64,000 bases of DNA from Litorimonas haliclonae. GTDB taxonomy: Bacteria > Pseudomonadota > Alphaproteobacteria > Caulobacterales > Maricaulaceae. The notes under the pieces were generated by a model. That model made no database searches. It worked only from the letters and a program-made list of their open reading frames with translations, and was not told the origin of the DNA. Below, one piece after another: positions 23,886-31,884 of this stretch (positions are counted from its first letter, which is position 1; each line of letters opens with the position of its first letter). The position numbers and the translations under genes were made by a program. Location: the NCBI RefSeq assembly GCF_965138505.1, contig NZ_CBCSCO010000004.1, positions 186,001 through 250,000 on the forward strand, given 5' to 3'.

Positions 23886-25438
23886 TGGATCTCAGTCTTT
23901 ATATGCCCGAATGGCTTTTGACCCATGGTCCGGCTTTTCTCATAATCCTGCCGCTATTAATGGCTGCCATTACGGCTGTTTTCCCGGGGCGCAAGCTCGC
24001 TTGGTGGACGACAACTTTTGTCACTCTTATTCTGGCTGTTAGCGCCGTTGCCTTGGCGCAATTTGAAATCGCCAATGGCATGGATGTTTATGAAATGGGC
24101 GGATGGGCACCGCCGCATGGTATTTCTCTAAAGATTGACGCGCTCTCTGCCCCGGTTCTTGTCTTGATTTGTGCAATGGCATTGGTGACAATGGTTTATG
24201 CTATGCCGGCGACTTTGGCGGAGATTGAGCCAAAAAAACGCGCGCCTTATTACGCGGCCTTCCTGTTATGCATGGCAGGCCTATTGGGCATGGTCGTTAC
24301 GGAAGACGCTTTCAACGTATTCGTCTTCCTCGAAGTGAGCTCCATCTCGACCTATGTTCTTGTTGCTTTGGGATCGAGCCGCGATCGCCGCGCTTTGGTG
24401 TCAGCTTATAATTATCTTATTTTAGGTTCTATCGGCGCCACTTTCTTCGTCATTGGTATCGGCTTCCTTTATATGGAAACCGGCACGCTCAACATGGCGG
24501 ATATGGCGCGTATTCTGACCGAGCTTGACGGCGGGTCTCGGGTTTCCATGGTCGCTTTCGGATTTATTATTGTCGGCCTTGGCCTGAAACTGGCCATGTT
24601 CCCGCTCCATACTTGGCTACCGGGCGCTTACGCTTATGCGCCAACCCAGGTGACGGCGTTCCTCGCTTCGACGGCAACAAAAGCCGCGCTTTATCTGCTG
24701 CTACGCTTTACCTTCTTTGTCTTCCATCCGGACTTCGCTTATGTCGACGCGGTTCTGGTCTTCCTCATATTTGGTCTCGGTATAATCGGAATGATCTTTG
24801 CCTCGCTACAAGCCATTTTCCAGACCGATGCGCGCCGTATGCTGGCTTATTCTTCGGTCGGGCAAGTCGGATATATGTTGCTGGGCATCGGCATTGCAAC
24901 AACCGCCAGTCTTAGCGCCGCCTATCTTCACCTTATCAATCACGCGGTCATTAAAGGCGGCTTGTTCCTCGCTCTCGGCGCCATGTGGTATCGCTTTGGG
25001 ATTACCCGCGTTGACGATTTCAGAGGACTTTCCAAAACAATGCCTTGGACTATGGGCGCGTTTACGCTTTGCGGATTCTCTTTGATTGGCGTACCGTTCA
25101 CCGCTGGCTTCGTCTCCAAAGTCGCCTTGGCCCAATCTGCCGCCGCCGGAGGGTATTGGTGGGCCGTGGGCTTCATTATGGTCAGTTCCATTCTCGCCGT
25201 TATATATGTCGGGCGGGTTCTCATGGTGGCTTATTTCCGCTCTCCGCCAGAAATTGACGGCAAACCCTGCGTTAAAAACGAAGCTCCGCTTATGATGCTC
25301 GTGCCCATGTGGGCGATGGCGCTGCTGTCCATTGCGGTCGGAATGAATATTTTCGGGGCTTCTGACATACTCGTGGGCGCGTCGGAACGGGCTGCGTCCT
25401 TACTGACGGGCGCAACCTATATCGGAACAGGAGGGTAA
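23885..25438 (+). CDS. mrpD: Mrp antiporter subunit MrpD
   Basis: A 517-residue membrane protein of the NuoN/NuoM/NuoL family with about 14 helices. The proton-path glutamate of helix 5 is in VFLEVSSISTYVLV (about 140) and the lysine of helix 7 in LGLKLAMFPLHTWLPGAY (about 238). The second lysine region is in TATKAALYLLLRF (about 265). The family antiports cations for protons in Mrp and pumps protons in complex I. It starts at the TAATG overlap with mrpC, and the next paralogue follows after 3 bp. Confidence 0.92.
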   Translation: MDLSLYMPEWLLTHGPAFLIILPLLMAAITAVFPGRKLAWWTTTFVTLILAVSAVALAQFEIANGMDVYEMGGWAPPHGISLKIDALSAPVLVLICAMALVTMVYAMPATLAEIEPKKRAPYYAAFLLCMAGLLGMVVTEDAFNVFVFLEVSSISTYVLVALGSSRDRRALVSAYNYLILGSIGATFFVIGIGFLYMETGTLNMADMARILTELDGGSRVSMVAFGFIIVGLGLKLAMFPLHTWLPGAYAYAPTQVTAFLASTATKAALYLLLRFTFFVFHPDFAYVDAVLVFLIFGLGIIGMIFASLQAIFQTDARRMLAYSSVGQVGYMLLGIGIATTASLSAAYLHLINHAVIKGGLFLALGAMWYRFGITRVDDFRGLSKTMPWTMGAFTLCGFSLIGVPFTAGFVSKVALAQSAAAGGYWWAVGFIMVSSILAVIYVGRVLMVAYFRSPPEIDGKPCVKNEAPLMMLVPMWAMALLSIAVGMNIFGASDILVGASERAASLLTGATYIGTGG

Positions 25439-25441
25439 GAC

Positions 25442-26926
25442 ATGGCTTTGTCTCCTGAATTTGCTTTGCTGCTCTTACTGCTCATTCCGCTTGCCGCCGC
25501 CGTACTTATCCCGTTCGCGGGAAAGTGGCCGAATATACGTGAAGCTATTACGCTTATAGCGGGCGTCGCTTTACTTGGCGTGGTTATCTATCTCTGCCGC
25601 GAGGTCGCTGCAGGCGGACGACCAGAACTCTATTTGGGCCGGTTTGCTGGCTTCTTTGAAGTCAAATTTGTGCTCGAACCTTTGGGCGCCACCTTCGCGG
25701 CTATTGCCAGCTCGCTCTGGATTGTGAATTCGGTTTTCACCCTCGGTTATATGCGGGGGAATAATGAAAAACATCAGACACGGTTTTATATGTTTGTCGC
25801 CATTGCCATTGCCTCAGCCATGGGGATTGCGGCGTCTGGCAATTTGATTACGCTATTCATTTTTTATGAAGCCCTGACTATTTCGACCTTCCCGCTTGTT
25901 TCGCATAAGGGCGATGCCAAAGCCCGTAAGGGTCTGACCATTTACGCGCTCATTTTGATGGGCACGTCGCTGGCTCTGTTGCTTCCGGCGATTATCGGCA
26001 CCCAGGTCATTGCTGGCACAACCGATTTCCAGCTGGGGGGAATCTTCCCGCCGGGAACCTCTCTGCTCGCGACATCCATCCTGCTTTTCCTATTTGCTTT
26101 CGGCATTGCCAAAGCGGCGCTTATGCCAACACATCCTTGGCTGCCAAACGCGATGGTGGCGCCGACGCCGGTTTCCGCGCTTCTACACGCCGTGGCCGTT
26201 GTGAAGGCCGGTGTTTTCACCATGCTAAAGGTCGTGGTCTTTACGTTCGGCCCGTCTCTGGCAGCAGAAACTCCCGCCTCGACCACATTGTCATGGATCG
26301 CCGCTATATCCATCGTGCTCGCCTCTGTTATCGCTCTGCGTCAGGACAATCTAAAAGCGCGTCTGGCTTACTCGACGGTGTCGCAGCTTTCTTACATCAC
26401 CCTCGGCGCTATGCTCGCCACGCCCCTCGCGATTTTGGGCGGCGGCTTGCAAATCGTCATGCATGCTTGGGGTAAGATCACGCTCTTTATGTGCGCGGGC
26501 GCTATCTACACGATTTCCCACAGAACCAAGATTTCGCAATTGGACGGGTTGGGCCGCACCATGCCTTGGGTCTTCGGGGCCTTTCTGGTGGGCGCCGTTT
26601 CCATTATCGGCATCCCCCCCGCAGGCGGATCCTGGCCGAAATTCTTCTTGATGGCCGGGGCGCTGGATAGCGGTAAAGGGATTTTGATTGCGGCGCTGAT
26701 TGCTTCGTCGATTTTGAATATCATCTATCTTGTGCCGATTGCGGTCCGCGGATTTATGAAGCCGCCCGCAGATGTCGCCGCCGACGCGATTATCGCCGAA
26801 GAGCAGAAGAAACATATTTGGGTCATCGTTCCGCCTGTCTTCACGGCGTTGGGCAGTCTGGTGCTGTTCTTCTTCGCCGGAGATATTGCCGAATTCCTGA
26901 CACCGATTTTGGGAGGGCTGTCATGA
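25442..26926 (+). CDS. Second NuoM/N-like antiporter subunit
   Basis: A 494-residue paralogue of MrpD with the same core: helix-5 glutamate in FIFYEALTISTFPLV (about 142), helix-7 lysine in FGIAKAALMPTHPWLPNAM (about 225), and the helix-8 region ALLHAVAVVKAGVF (about 252). It differs by carrying AKARKGLTIYAL directly after the glutamate helix. Extended Mrp and Mbh/Mbx-type operons commonly contain several such subunits. It lies 3 bp after mrpD, and its stop overlaps the following small gene in an ATGA junction. Confidence 0.88.
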   Translation: MALSPEFALLLLLLIPLAAAVLIPFAGKWPNIREAITLIAGVALLGVVIYLCREVAAGGRPELYLGRFAGFFEVKFVLEPLGATFAAIASSLWIVNSVFTLGYMRGNNEKHQTRFYMFVAIAIASAMGIAASGNLITLFIFYEALTISTFPLVSHKGDAKARKGLTIYALILMGTSLALLLPAIIGTQVIAGTTDFQLGGIFPPGTSLLATSILLFLFAFGIAKAALMPTHPWLPNAMVAPTPVSALLHAVAVVKAGVFTMLKVVVFTFGPSLAAETPASTTLSWIAAISIVLASVIALRQDNLKARLAYSTVSQLSYITLGAMLATPLAILGGGLQIVMHAWGKITLFMCAGAIYTISHRTKISQLDGLGRTMPWVFGAFLVGAVSIIGIPPAGGSWPKFFLMAGALDSGKGILIAALIASSILNIIYLVPIAVRGFMKPPADVAADAIIAEEQKKHIWVIVPPVFTALGSLVLFFFAGDIAEFLTPILGGLS

Positions 26927-27312
26927 GTAAGGACTCCGCAAACCCGAAAGTCCAAGAACATGCGGCAGAAGGCATTCACCCCGCCGCGAAACCCTTCCTG
27001 TTTCTGGTGGACGATAAGTTTAAACGCAATTTTTTATGGTTGCCGCTGGCCGGCATTATCATCACCACTATTTTGGGCGTGATGCACCCGTTAAAGCATC
27101 CGGCGCCGTGGGACATTATTCCGGGCTCTTGGGCTGTCTTCGGATTTTTAGCCTATTCCTTTATCGTCTTTATGGCGCGTCCTCTCTTTAAACTCTTAAG
27201 CCGCGACGAGAGCTATTACGGGGAGGGCGGATTGCCTGATCCTTATGTCAGCGCCGAAGGACATGATGAGTCCACTTCTGATAAGTCCGTCAAGACGGGG
27301 GACAAATCATGA
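26923..27312 (+). CDS. Small membrane protein in the Mrp operon, function unknown
   Basis: A 129-residue protein with a charged N-terminus, two membrane helices (about 38-58, WLPLAGIIITTILGVMHPL, and 65-88, AVFGFLAYSFIVFMARPLF) and a polar C-terminus starting with LLSRDESYYGEGGLPDPY. It is not one of the standard MrpA-G subunits that I recognise. ATGA overlaps with both neighbours show it is translated as part of the operon, so it is probably an accessory subunit or assembly factor. The ATG at 26923 follows GGGAGGG at a proper distance. Confidence 0.8.
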   Translation: MSKDSANPKVQEHAAEGIHPAAKPFLFLVDDKFKRNFLWLPLAGIIITTILGVMHPLKHPAPWDIIPGSWAVFGFLAYSFIVFMARPLFKLLSRDESYYGEGGLPDPYVSAEGHDESTSDKSVKTGDKS

Positions 27313-29054
27313 TTGATCTAATGAACATCAATCCCGGCCTCTGGATTATTCTGGCCGGACTCGTCTGCGCCTTGTTTCCTAAAACAGATGGCACGCATTT
27401 CATTCGGAAATTCTTTTTGGTCGCTGCCCCGGTCTTTGCCGGTTGGCTTATCTTTCAGATGCATTCTATCGAGCCGGAATATATTCGCGGCGTCCTGAAT
27501 TTCGCAGGGATAGAGCTTACTACGCTCCGAATTGACGGCCTGTCGCTTGTTTGGGGCTATCTCTTCTGTCTGGCGGGATTGATAAACGGCATATACGGCC
27601 TGCATGAAAAATGCCGTATCACGGATAGCTCCGCTCTCATCTATACGGGGGCCGCCGTTGCGGGGGTTCTCGCTGGCGATATGATCACTCTTTTCATTTT
27701 CTGGGAAGTCACAGCGATTTCGTCCGTGTTCCTCGTCTGGAAAGGCGGCGAACATGCCTATGCGGCGGGTCTGCGCTATCTGGCCATACATGTCTTTTCA
27801 GGTGTCTTGCTCTTGGCCGGGGCCGTTATGGTCGCTGAGAGCCGGGGCGGGGACTTCACCTTTAACTTTATCGGACTGAATACGCCCGGTGGCTGGCTCA
27901 TGATGATTGCTATGGGCATCAAATGCGGCTTTCCGCTCCTCCATAACTGGATGCAGGATGCCTATCCGAAAGCCTCTATTACGGGCACCGTTATCTTGGC
28001 GTCTTTCACAACCAAGTTCGCCATTTACGCTCTGGCGCGCGGTTTCGAAGGCGTAGATATCCTTATTTGGGTCGGGGCAATCATGACCTGTTTCCCGGTC
28101 TTCTTTGCGGTGGTGGAAAACGACCTTCGCCGCGTCTTGGCCTACTCACTGAACAACCAGCTCGGCTTCATGGTTTGCGGTATCGGGATTGGCGGCGCGC
28201 TCGCCATGAACGGGGTTGTGGGACAGGTCTTTGTTCATGTTATCTTTAAAGGCTTGCTCTTTATGTCTATCGGTGCAGTCATGTACCGGACAGGCACGGC
28301 CAAAGCGTCAGAGCTTGGCGGTTTGTTCCGCTCTATGCCATTTACTGCTGTGCTCTGCCTTATCGGGGCAGGCTCTATTGCGGCGTTCCCGCTTCTCGCC
28401 GCGTTCGTAACTAAAGCCATGATCCTCGCCGCCGCGCTTGAAGAACATCTCTGGGTGCCGTTTGCGATGATGCTCTTTGCCTCTGCCGGTGTGATGGAAC
28501 ACTCAGGCATCAAAGTGCCGCACTTTACCTTCTTTGCCCATGATAGCGGACGACGCGTCAAGGAAGCGCCTTGGAACATGCTTGTCGCCATGACTCTCGC
28601 CGGGATACTCTGTATTGTTCTCGCGTGGCCGTGGGGCGGATATGAGCTTCTCTACTCGCTAATGCCGTTCGAAATGGAAGCCTATAAGCCTTATACTTGG
28701 GATCACGTGGTCTTCCAGTTGCAGCTCCTCTTTGCCGCTATCTTTGCCTTTACCTTGCTCAAACGCTACGGCGTCTACCCGGCTGAGCGGCGGTCCGAGA
28801 TTATCGATTCCGATTGGCTTTATCGCCGCTTAGGTCTGAACATGGCGTTATGGACCTCCGATATGTGGGACAGGCTCAACATGCATGTGAGCCGCCTGCA
28901 GAAGCGCACGATCGGCAAGGTGGGGCAGAAGCTCTATCAGATGTTCAGCCCTGCCGGCGCGATGAGCGAAGCGGCCCCGTCCGGCCTTCCGGCGGTTCTT
29001 ACGGCCGGGACGTTATTCGTCACTCTGATCGTTATCTATGTCCTCGGCTCCTAA
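27309..29054 (+). CDS. Third NuoL-like antiporter subunit (MrpA N-terminal-like)
   Basis: A 581-residue membrane protein of the NuoL/MrpA-N family. The helix-5 glutamate is in FIFWEVTAISSVFLVW (about 138), the helix-7 lysine in IKCGFPLLHNWMQDAYP (about 205), and further charge in FTTKFAIYALARGF (about 232). C-terminal to the 14-helix core it has extra helices and a final hydrophobic segment (TAGTLFVTLIVIYVLGS), as in NuoL-type lateral-helix proteins. Together with the MrpA-C-like gene at 22.1 kb it would make up a split MrpA. It overlaps the previous gene by 4 bp and the MucR gene by 17 bp. Confidence 0.88.
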   Translation: MIDLMNINPGLWIILAGLVCALFPKTDGTHFIRKFFLVAAPVFAGWLIFQMHSIEPEYIRGVLNFAGIELTTLRIDGLSLVWGYLFCLAGLINGIYGLHEKCRITDSSALIYTGAAVAGVLAGDMITLFIFWEVTAISSVFLVWKGGEHAYAAGLRYLAIHVFSGVLLLAGAVMVAESRGGDFTFNFIGLNTPGGWLMMIAMGIKCGFPLLHNWMQDAYPKASITGTVILASFTTKFAIYALARGFEGVDILIWVGAIMTCFPVFFAVVENDLRRVLAYSLNNQLGFMVCGIGIGGALAMNGVVGQVFVHVIFKGLLFMSIGAVMYRTGTAKASELGGLFRSMPFTAVLCLIGAGSIAAFPLLAAFVTKAMILAAALEEHLWVPFAMMLFASAGVMEHSGIKVPHFTFFAHDSGRRVKEAPWNMLVAMTLAGILCIVLAWPWGGYELLYSLMPFEMEAYKPYTWDHVVFQLQLLFAAIFAFTLLKRYGVYPAERRSEIIDSDWLYRRLGLNMALWTSDMWDRLNMHVSRLQKRTIGKVGQKLYQMFSPAGAMSEAAPSGLPAVLTAGTLFVTLIVIYVLGS

Positions 29055-29487
29055 GCTCCCAAATTCTGAAAAGCCATCCGGGGACGACCTGTCTCCGGAG
29101 TTTCTTTTGACGCAAACCTCTAAAATTGCGGCGGCTTATCTGTCTCATAACGCGGTCGAAGCTAAAGCTATTCCGGATTTGCTCGGTTCAATTTATGACG
29201 GGTTAATGGAGGCCGCCTCACAGGCGGATGACGGGCAGGACGAAAAAGACCTCGTTCCCGCCGTCCCAATTGACGAGTCGCTCAAAGATGACGTGATTAT
29301 ATGTCTGGAAGACGGACAACCCTATCAATCGCTGAAACGTCACCTTCGGGTGAAATATGGAATGAGCCCCGAACAGTATCGAGAGAAATGGGGCCTCCCG
29401 TCCGATTACCCCATGGTCGCCCCGGCCTATGCCAAACGCCGCTCCGAACTCGCCAAACGGACAGGGCTGGGGAAGAGTCGTCCCTGA
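29038..29487 (+). CDS. MucR/Ros-family transcriptional regulator
   Basis: A 149-residue DNA-binding protein of the Ros/MucR family, which silences and activates many genes (exopolysaccharide, motility, cell cycle) in alphaproteobacteria. The DNA-binding half (about 90-145) reads ICLEDGQPYQSLKRHLRV followed by PEQYREKWGLPSDYPMVAPAYAKRR, the family core. Zinc ligation is incomplete: the second cysteine is Asp (CLED) and the last histidine is missing. The N-terminal half (about 20-80) contains the helical self-association part. It overlaps the antiporter gene by 17 bp, so either it has an internal promoter or it is co-transcribed. Confidence 0.88.
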   Translation: MSSAPKLPNSEKPSGDDLSPEFLLTQTSKIAAAYLSHNAVEAKAIPDLLGSIYDGLMEAASQADDGQDEKDLVPAVPIDESLKDDVIICLEDGQPYQSLKRHLRVKYGMSPEQYREKWGLPSDYPMVAPAYAKRRSELAKRTGLGKSRP

Positions 29488-29680
29488 TTTTTCGCCGTCA
29501 TTTTCCTGTTAAATTCTCAAACTAGAATCTCTATCAAAAGTCGAATCGGAACCGATTCAAAAAACCGTGCTTTTTTGGGATAATTCCTGAAAATATGGTT
29601 AACAAATGGTTGCCGCTGGGACTCTCTTTTCCAATAAAGGCTCCAGAACTGGAATAAGGGCTGGTTCGGGGGAGAGTTTC

Positions 29681-30184
29681 GTGATCAAGGGTAACGCATT
29701 ACGCCATCAAATGGTGCTTCCACAGCAACAGAAGATTTATGACTACTGGCGCTCCAAATGTGTCGGTGGTCAGCTCCCTACTCGTGACGACATTGAGCCT
29801 CACGTGATCGGCAAACAACTTCCCACCACGACCATTACTGAGGTTTGCGAGGGCGCAGAACGCTTTCGTATTCGTCTGGCCGGAACGGGTTTCTGGAATC
29901 TGTTCGATAGCGAAATTCAGGGCCGCCACATAGATGAACTCCCCCTGGGGTGCCGCATAGAATACTGGCAGCGCGTGCTCAGAAATGTGGTGCAAAATAA
30001 ACGGGCCTATGCCGGCGTCACCCGGCCAGGCACGCCAAATGGGTCTCATCTGGCGCAGTTTTGGATTCGGATGCCGTTGTCCGAAAATGGGTCCGACGTA
30101 AACATGATCCTCGGTTATGATCATTTCGTCAAGATGGAACGGGCGGCGCGGTCAGAGACCGATCAGAATAAAGTTTACGCCTGA
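29681..30184 (+). CDS. PAS_5-like (DUF1150-neighbour type) sensory protein
   Basis: A 167-residue soluble protein resembling the PAS_5 family of alphaproteobacteria: an N-terminal helix (QKIYDYWRSKCVGGQLPTRDD), the PHVIGKQLPTTTITEV strand block, FRIRLAGTGFWNLFDSEIQGRHIDEL, and a final strand pair. Such proteins are single PAS-like domains that may bind a small ligand; no output domain is present. I prefer the GTG at 29681 because GGGGGAG (29668-29674) lies 6 bases upstream; an ATG at 29606 would add 25 residues without a binding site. The upstream gap contains an ATGGTTAA (29595-29602), one CtrA-like half-site. Nothing follows until the GTA regulator promoter. Confidence 0.7.
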   Translation: MIKGNALRHQMVLPQQQKIYDYWRSKCVGGQLPTRDDIEPHVIGKQLPTTTITEVCEGAERFRIRLAGTGFWNLFDSEIQGRHIDELPLGCRIEYWQRVLRNVVQNKRAYAGVTRPGTPNGSHLAQFWIRMPLSENGSDVNMILGYDHFVKMERAARSETDQNKVYA

Positions 30185-30231
30185 TATCAATAGCTTAGTT
30201 TATTCTTCACGGTCTTTTGGACTGACGGATG

Positions 30232-30264
30232 TTGACATTTTGTTCTTTTATATAGGAATATAAT
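30232..30264 (+). promoter_or_regulatory. Candidate promoter of the GTA regulator operon
   Basis: A perfect TTGACA (30232-30237) and a perfect TATAAT (30259-30264) are present, but 21 bp apart instead of 16-18. If used, this promoter would be intrinsically weak and would need help (DNA bending or an activator). The interval is very AT-rich. The gene begins 54 bp later behind GGAGG. Confidence 0.45.
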
Positions 30265-30317
30265 CCTCACTTATGATTTTTGGGCTATACTGCCTTCAGT
30301 CATGACCGGAGGATTGA

Positions 30318-30677
30318 ATGAGACGCCCACCCCATCCCAAAATTATAGCTCGTCAAACCCATCAGGCCGGACTCGTTATTGCGGCGGTTGCGCTCGAATT
30401 TGGTGTGGCCGAGCCGGATTTTATTGACCCGCCCAAGGCGACTCCGCATCTGCGCTTTGCCCGACAGATTGCGATGTATCTTATCAATACGGTGTACGAG
30501 CTGAACCCCAGCCATATTGCCCGTATTTTCTCGAAAGACAGATCCACTGTGACCCATGCGTTTAAAGTGATTGAGGAAAGCCGAGAAGATCCTGTTCTGG
30601 ACATGAAGATTATTCATCTGGAAAACTTCCTGAGGCAGGCCCCAAAAACCGTGCCTCTGAAAGCGGAGGCCGCCTAA
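30318..30677 (+). CDS. DnaA domain-IV-like DNA-binding protein (GafY/GafA-N-like)
   Basis: A 119-residue protein consisting of the DnaA C-terminal DNA-binding fold alone. Residues 50-95 give ARQIAMYLINTVYELNPS then HIARIFSKDRSTVTHAFK, which match the DnaA signature helices (normally GR-DHSTV-HA). The AAA+ part of DnaA is absent, so it binds DNA without ATP control. The GTA activator GafA of Rhodobacter capsulatus has such an N-terminal domain, and in Caulobacter the separate protein GafY corresponds to it. GGAGG (30308-30312) sets the ATG. The stop codon TAA is directly followed by the ATG of the DUF6456 gene. Confidence 0.85.
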   Translation: MRRPPHPKIIARQTHQAGLVIAAVALEFGVAEPDFIDPPKATPHLRFARQIAMYLINTVYELNPSHIARIFSKDRSTVTHAFKVIEESREDPVLDMKIIHLENFLRQAPKTVPLKAEAA

Positions 30678-31514
30678 ATGTTGAGCCCACATCAAGTTCA
30701 AATTCTACGTCGGCTAACTCACCATAAAGCGGTTATTTGTGTGACCACGGGCTGCGACGCTATGCCGGCGAAACCCTTGGGGGATAAGCGGAAGCGCCCG
30801 CTTTTCTGGGTACCTGTCAAAGACATGCAGGCTTTGGAATCCTACGGCGCATTGGAACTCCACAAGGACGGCTACCGCGTCGCCAAATCGGCGGAGCGGC
30901 GCCTTAAATATGGCCGCGACGGTACCGCAAAAAATCAGCACTACAGCCTCGAAGAGCGAGACGTTTACATTCAGGGCGGCGTGAAGCGCAAAGCCGCCGT
31001 CAATACACGTTTGACGACGCTGGACCGTCTGGCACGGCGAACGGATTATGACGGACGGCCTTTACTGGACGCTCCGCTGATTGAAGCGGGAGAACGCTTC
31101 ACATGCGATTATCACGCCTCCGGCCATGGCCTAACCGCGACGCAGCGCTATGACATAGCGGGCGTGGAAGAAGGCGGACATAGCAATAATGCCGAGGATC
31201 AATTTATCCGCGCCGCAGACGCCAAAGCCAGAGTGCAAGAGGCGCGCGAGGCGATGGGGGCAGGTCTGGACGTGGCGGTTGTTGCGGTGTGTTGTCTGGA
31301 CCAATCGTTAGAGGCTGTCGAACGCGCGGAGAGATGGGCCAGCGGTAGCGGCTTGACGGTATTAAAGCTCGGCTTGCAAAAGCTTTCTGCTCATTACGGA
31401 ACGGTCGCAGGCGTCAAACGCGGCGCCTCAAAGCCGGACCCTCTTCCTGATCCTTATCCTTATGCTGAAAGAAATGTTCATGCCCGAACCAAGACACATG
31501 CCCGCAGAAAATGA
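30678..31514 (+). CDS. DUF6456 protein (GafZ/GafA-C-like)
   Basis: A 278-residue soluble protein. Residues 1-85 are variable and basic. The DUF6456 body (about 105-245) shows the family blocks LDRLARRTDYDGRPLLDAPLIEAGERF, ARVQEAREAMGAGL and VAVCCLDQSLEAVERAERW followed by SGLTVLKLGLQKLSAHYG. DUF6456 is found fused behind a DnaA-like domain in GafA-type proteins and separately as GafZ-type proteins, so the pair with the preceding gene looks like a split GafA. Its basic tail reads into the small-terminase gene with a 35-bp overlap. That link puts the presumed activator in the same transcript as g1 and terL. Confidence 0.78.
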   Translation: MLSPHQVQILRRLTHHKAVICVTTGCDAMPAKPLGDKRKRPLFWVPVKDMQALESYGALELHKDGYRVAKSAERRLKYGRDGTAKNQHYSLEERDVYIQGGVKRKAAVNTRLTTLDRLARRTDYDGRPLLDAPLIEAGERFTCDYHASGHGLTATQRYDIAGVEEGGHSNNAEDQFIRAADAKARVQEAREAMGAGLDVAVVAVCCLDQSLEAVERAERWASGSGLTVLKLGLQKLSAHYGTVAGVKRGASKPDPLPDPYPYAERNVHARTKTHARRK

Positions 31515-31884
31515 GACATTGCTGTTTGACGCAGGCGCCCCGCAAATAGCTATTTTACGCTTGCTGGATGAAATGAACGTCGTGGCCGAAATGGCGCATG
31601 AGGAGGTGGGAGACCCAAGCTCCGCCCGCCAGACAGCCGAGACGCTCGATAAGATCGCCCGCTCCATGAGTAGCACTCTGAAATGCCTCTCTGATCTCCA
31701 AGCCCAAAATGAGCGCATCCGGAAAGCCGACGAAGAGAAGAAGTTCACGCGATATGAAGACCTTCCCCCGCCTAGTCCCGAAGATCGAAGACGCTTCCTG
31801 GAACGGCTCGATCATCTCGTCGCTGAGATCGAACCTCTCTCCGACGAAGCTGCTGCTGCTCGTTTGGAGTCTCTCCGGAAATGA
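31480..31884 (+). CDS. GTA gp1, probable small terminase subunit
   Basis: A 134-residue protein in the position of RcGTA g1, which has been shown to be the small terminase. It is helical (about 25-90, ILRLLDEMNVVAEMAHEEVG, then KIARSMSSTLKCLSDLQAQNERI) with a second coiled-coil end. Small terminases bind DNA and feed the large subunit; GTA versions have reduced specificity, giving random packaging. Start choice is uncertain: ATGs at 31462, 31474, 31480 and 31498 are possible and none has a strong binding site; 31480 has GAAAGAA nearby. It overlaps the DUF6456 gene by 35 bp and terL by up to 131 bp. Confidence 0.7.
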   Translation: MPEPRHMPAENETLLFDAGAPQIAILRLLDEMNVVAEMAHEEVGDPSSARQTAETLDKIARSMSSTLKCLSDLQAQNERIRKADEEKKFTRYEDLPPPSPEDRRRFLERLDHLVAEIEPLSDEAAAARLESLRK

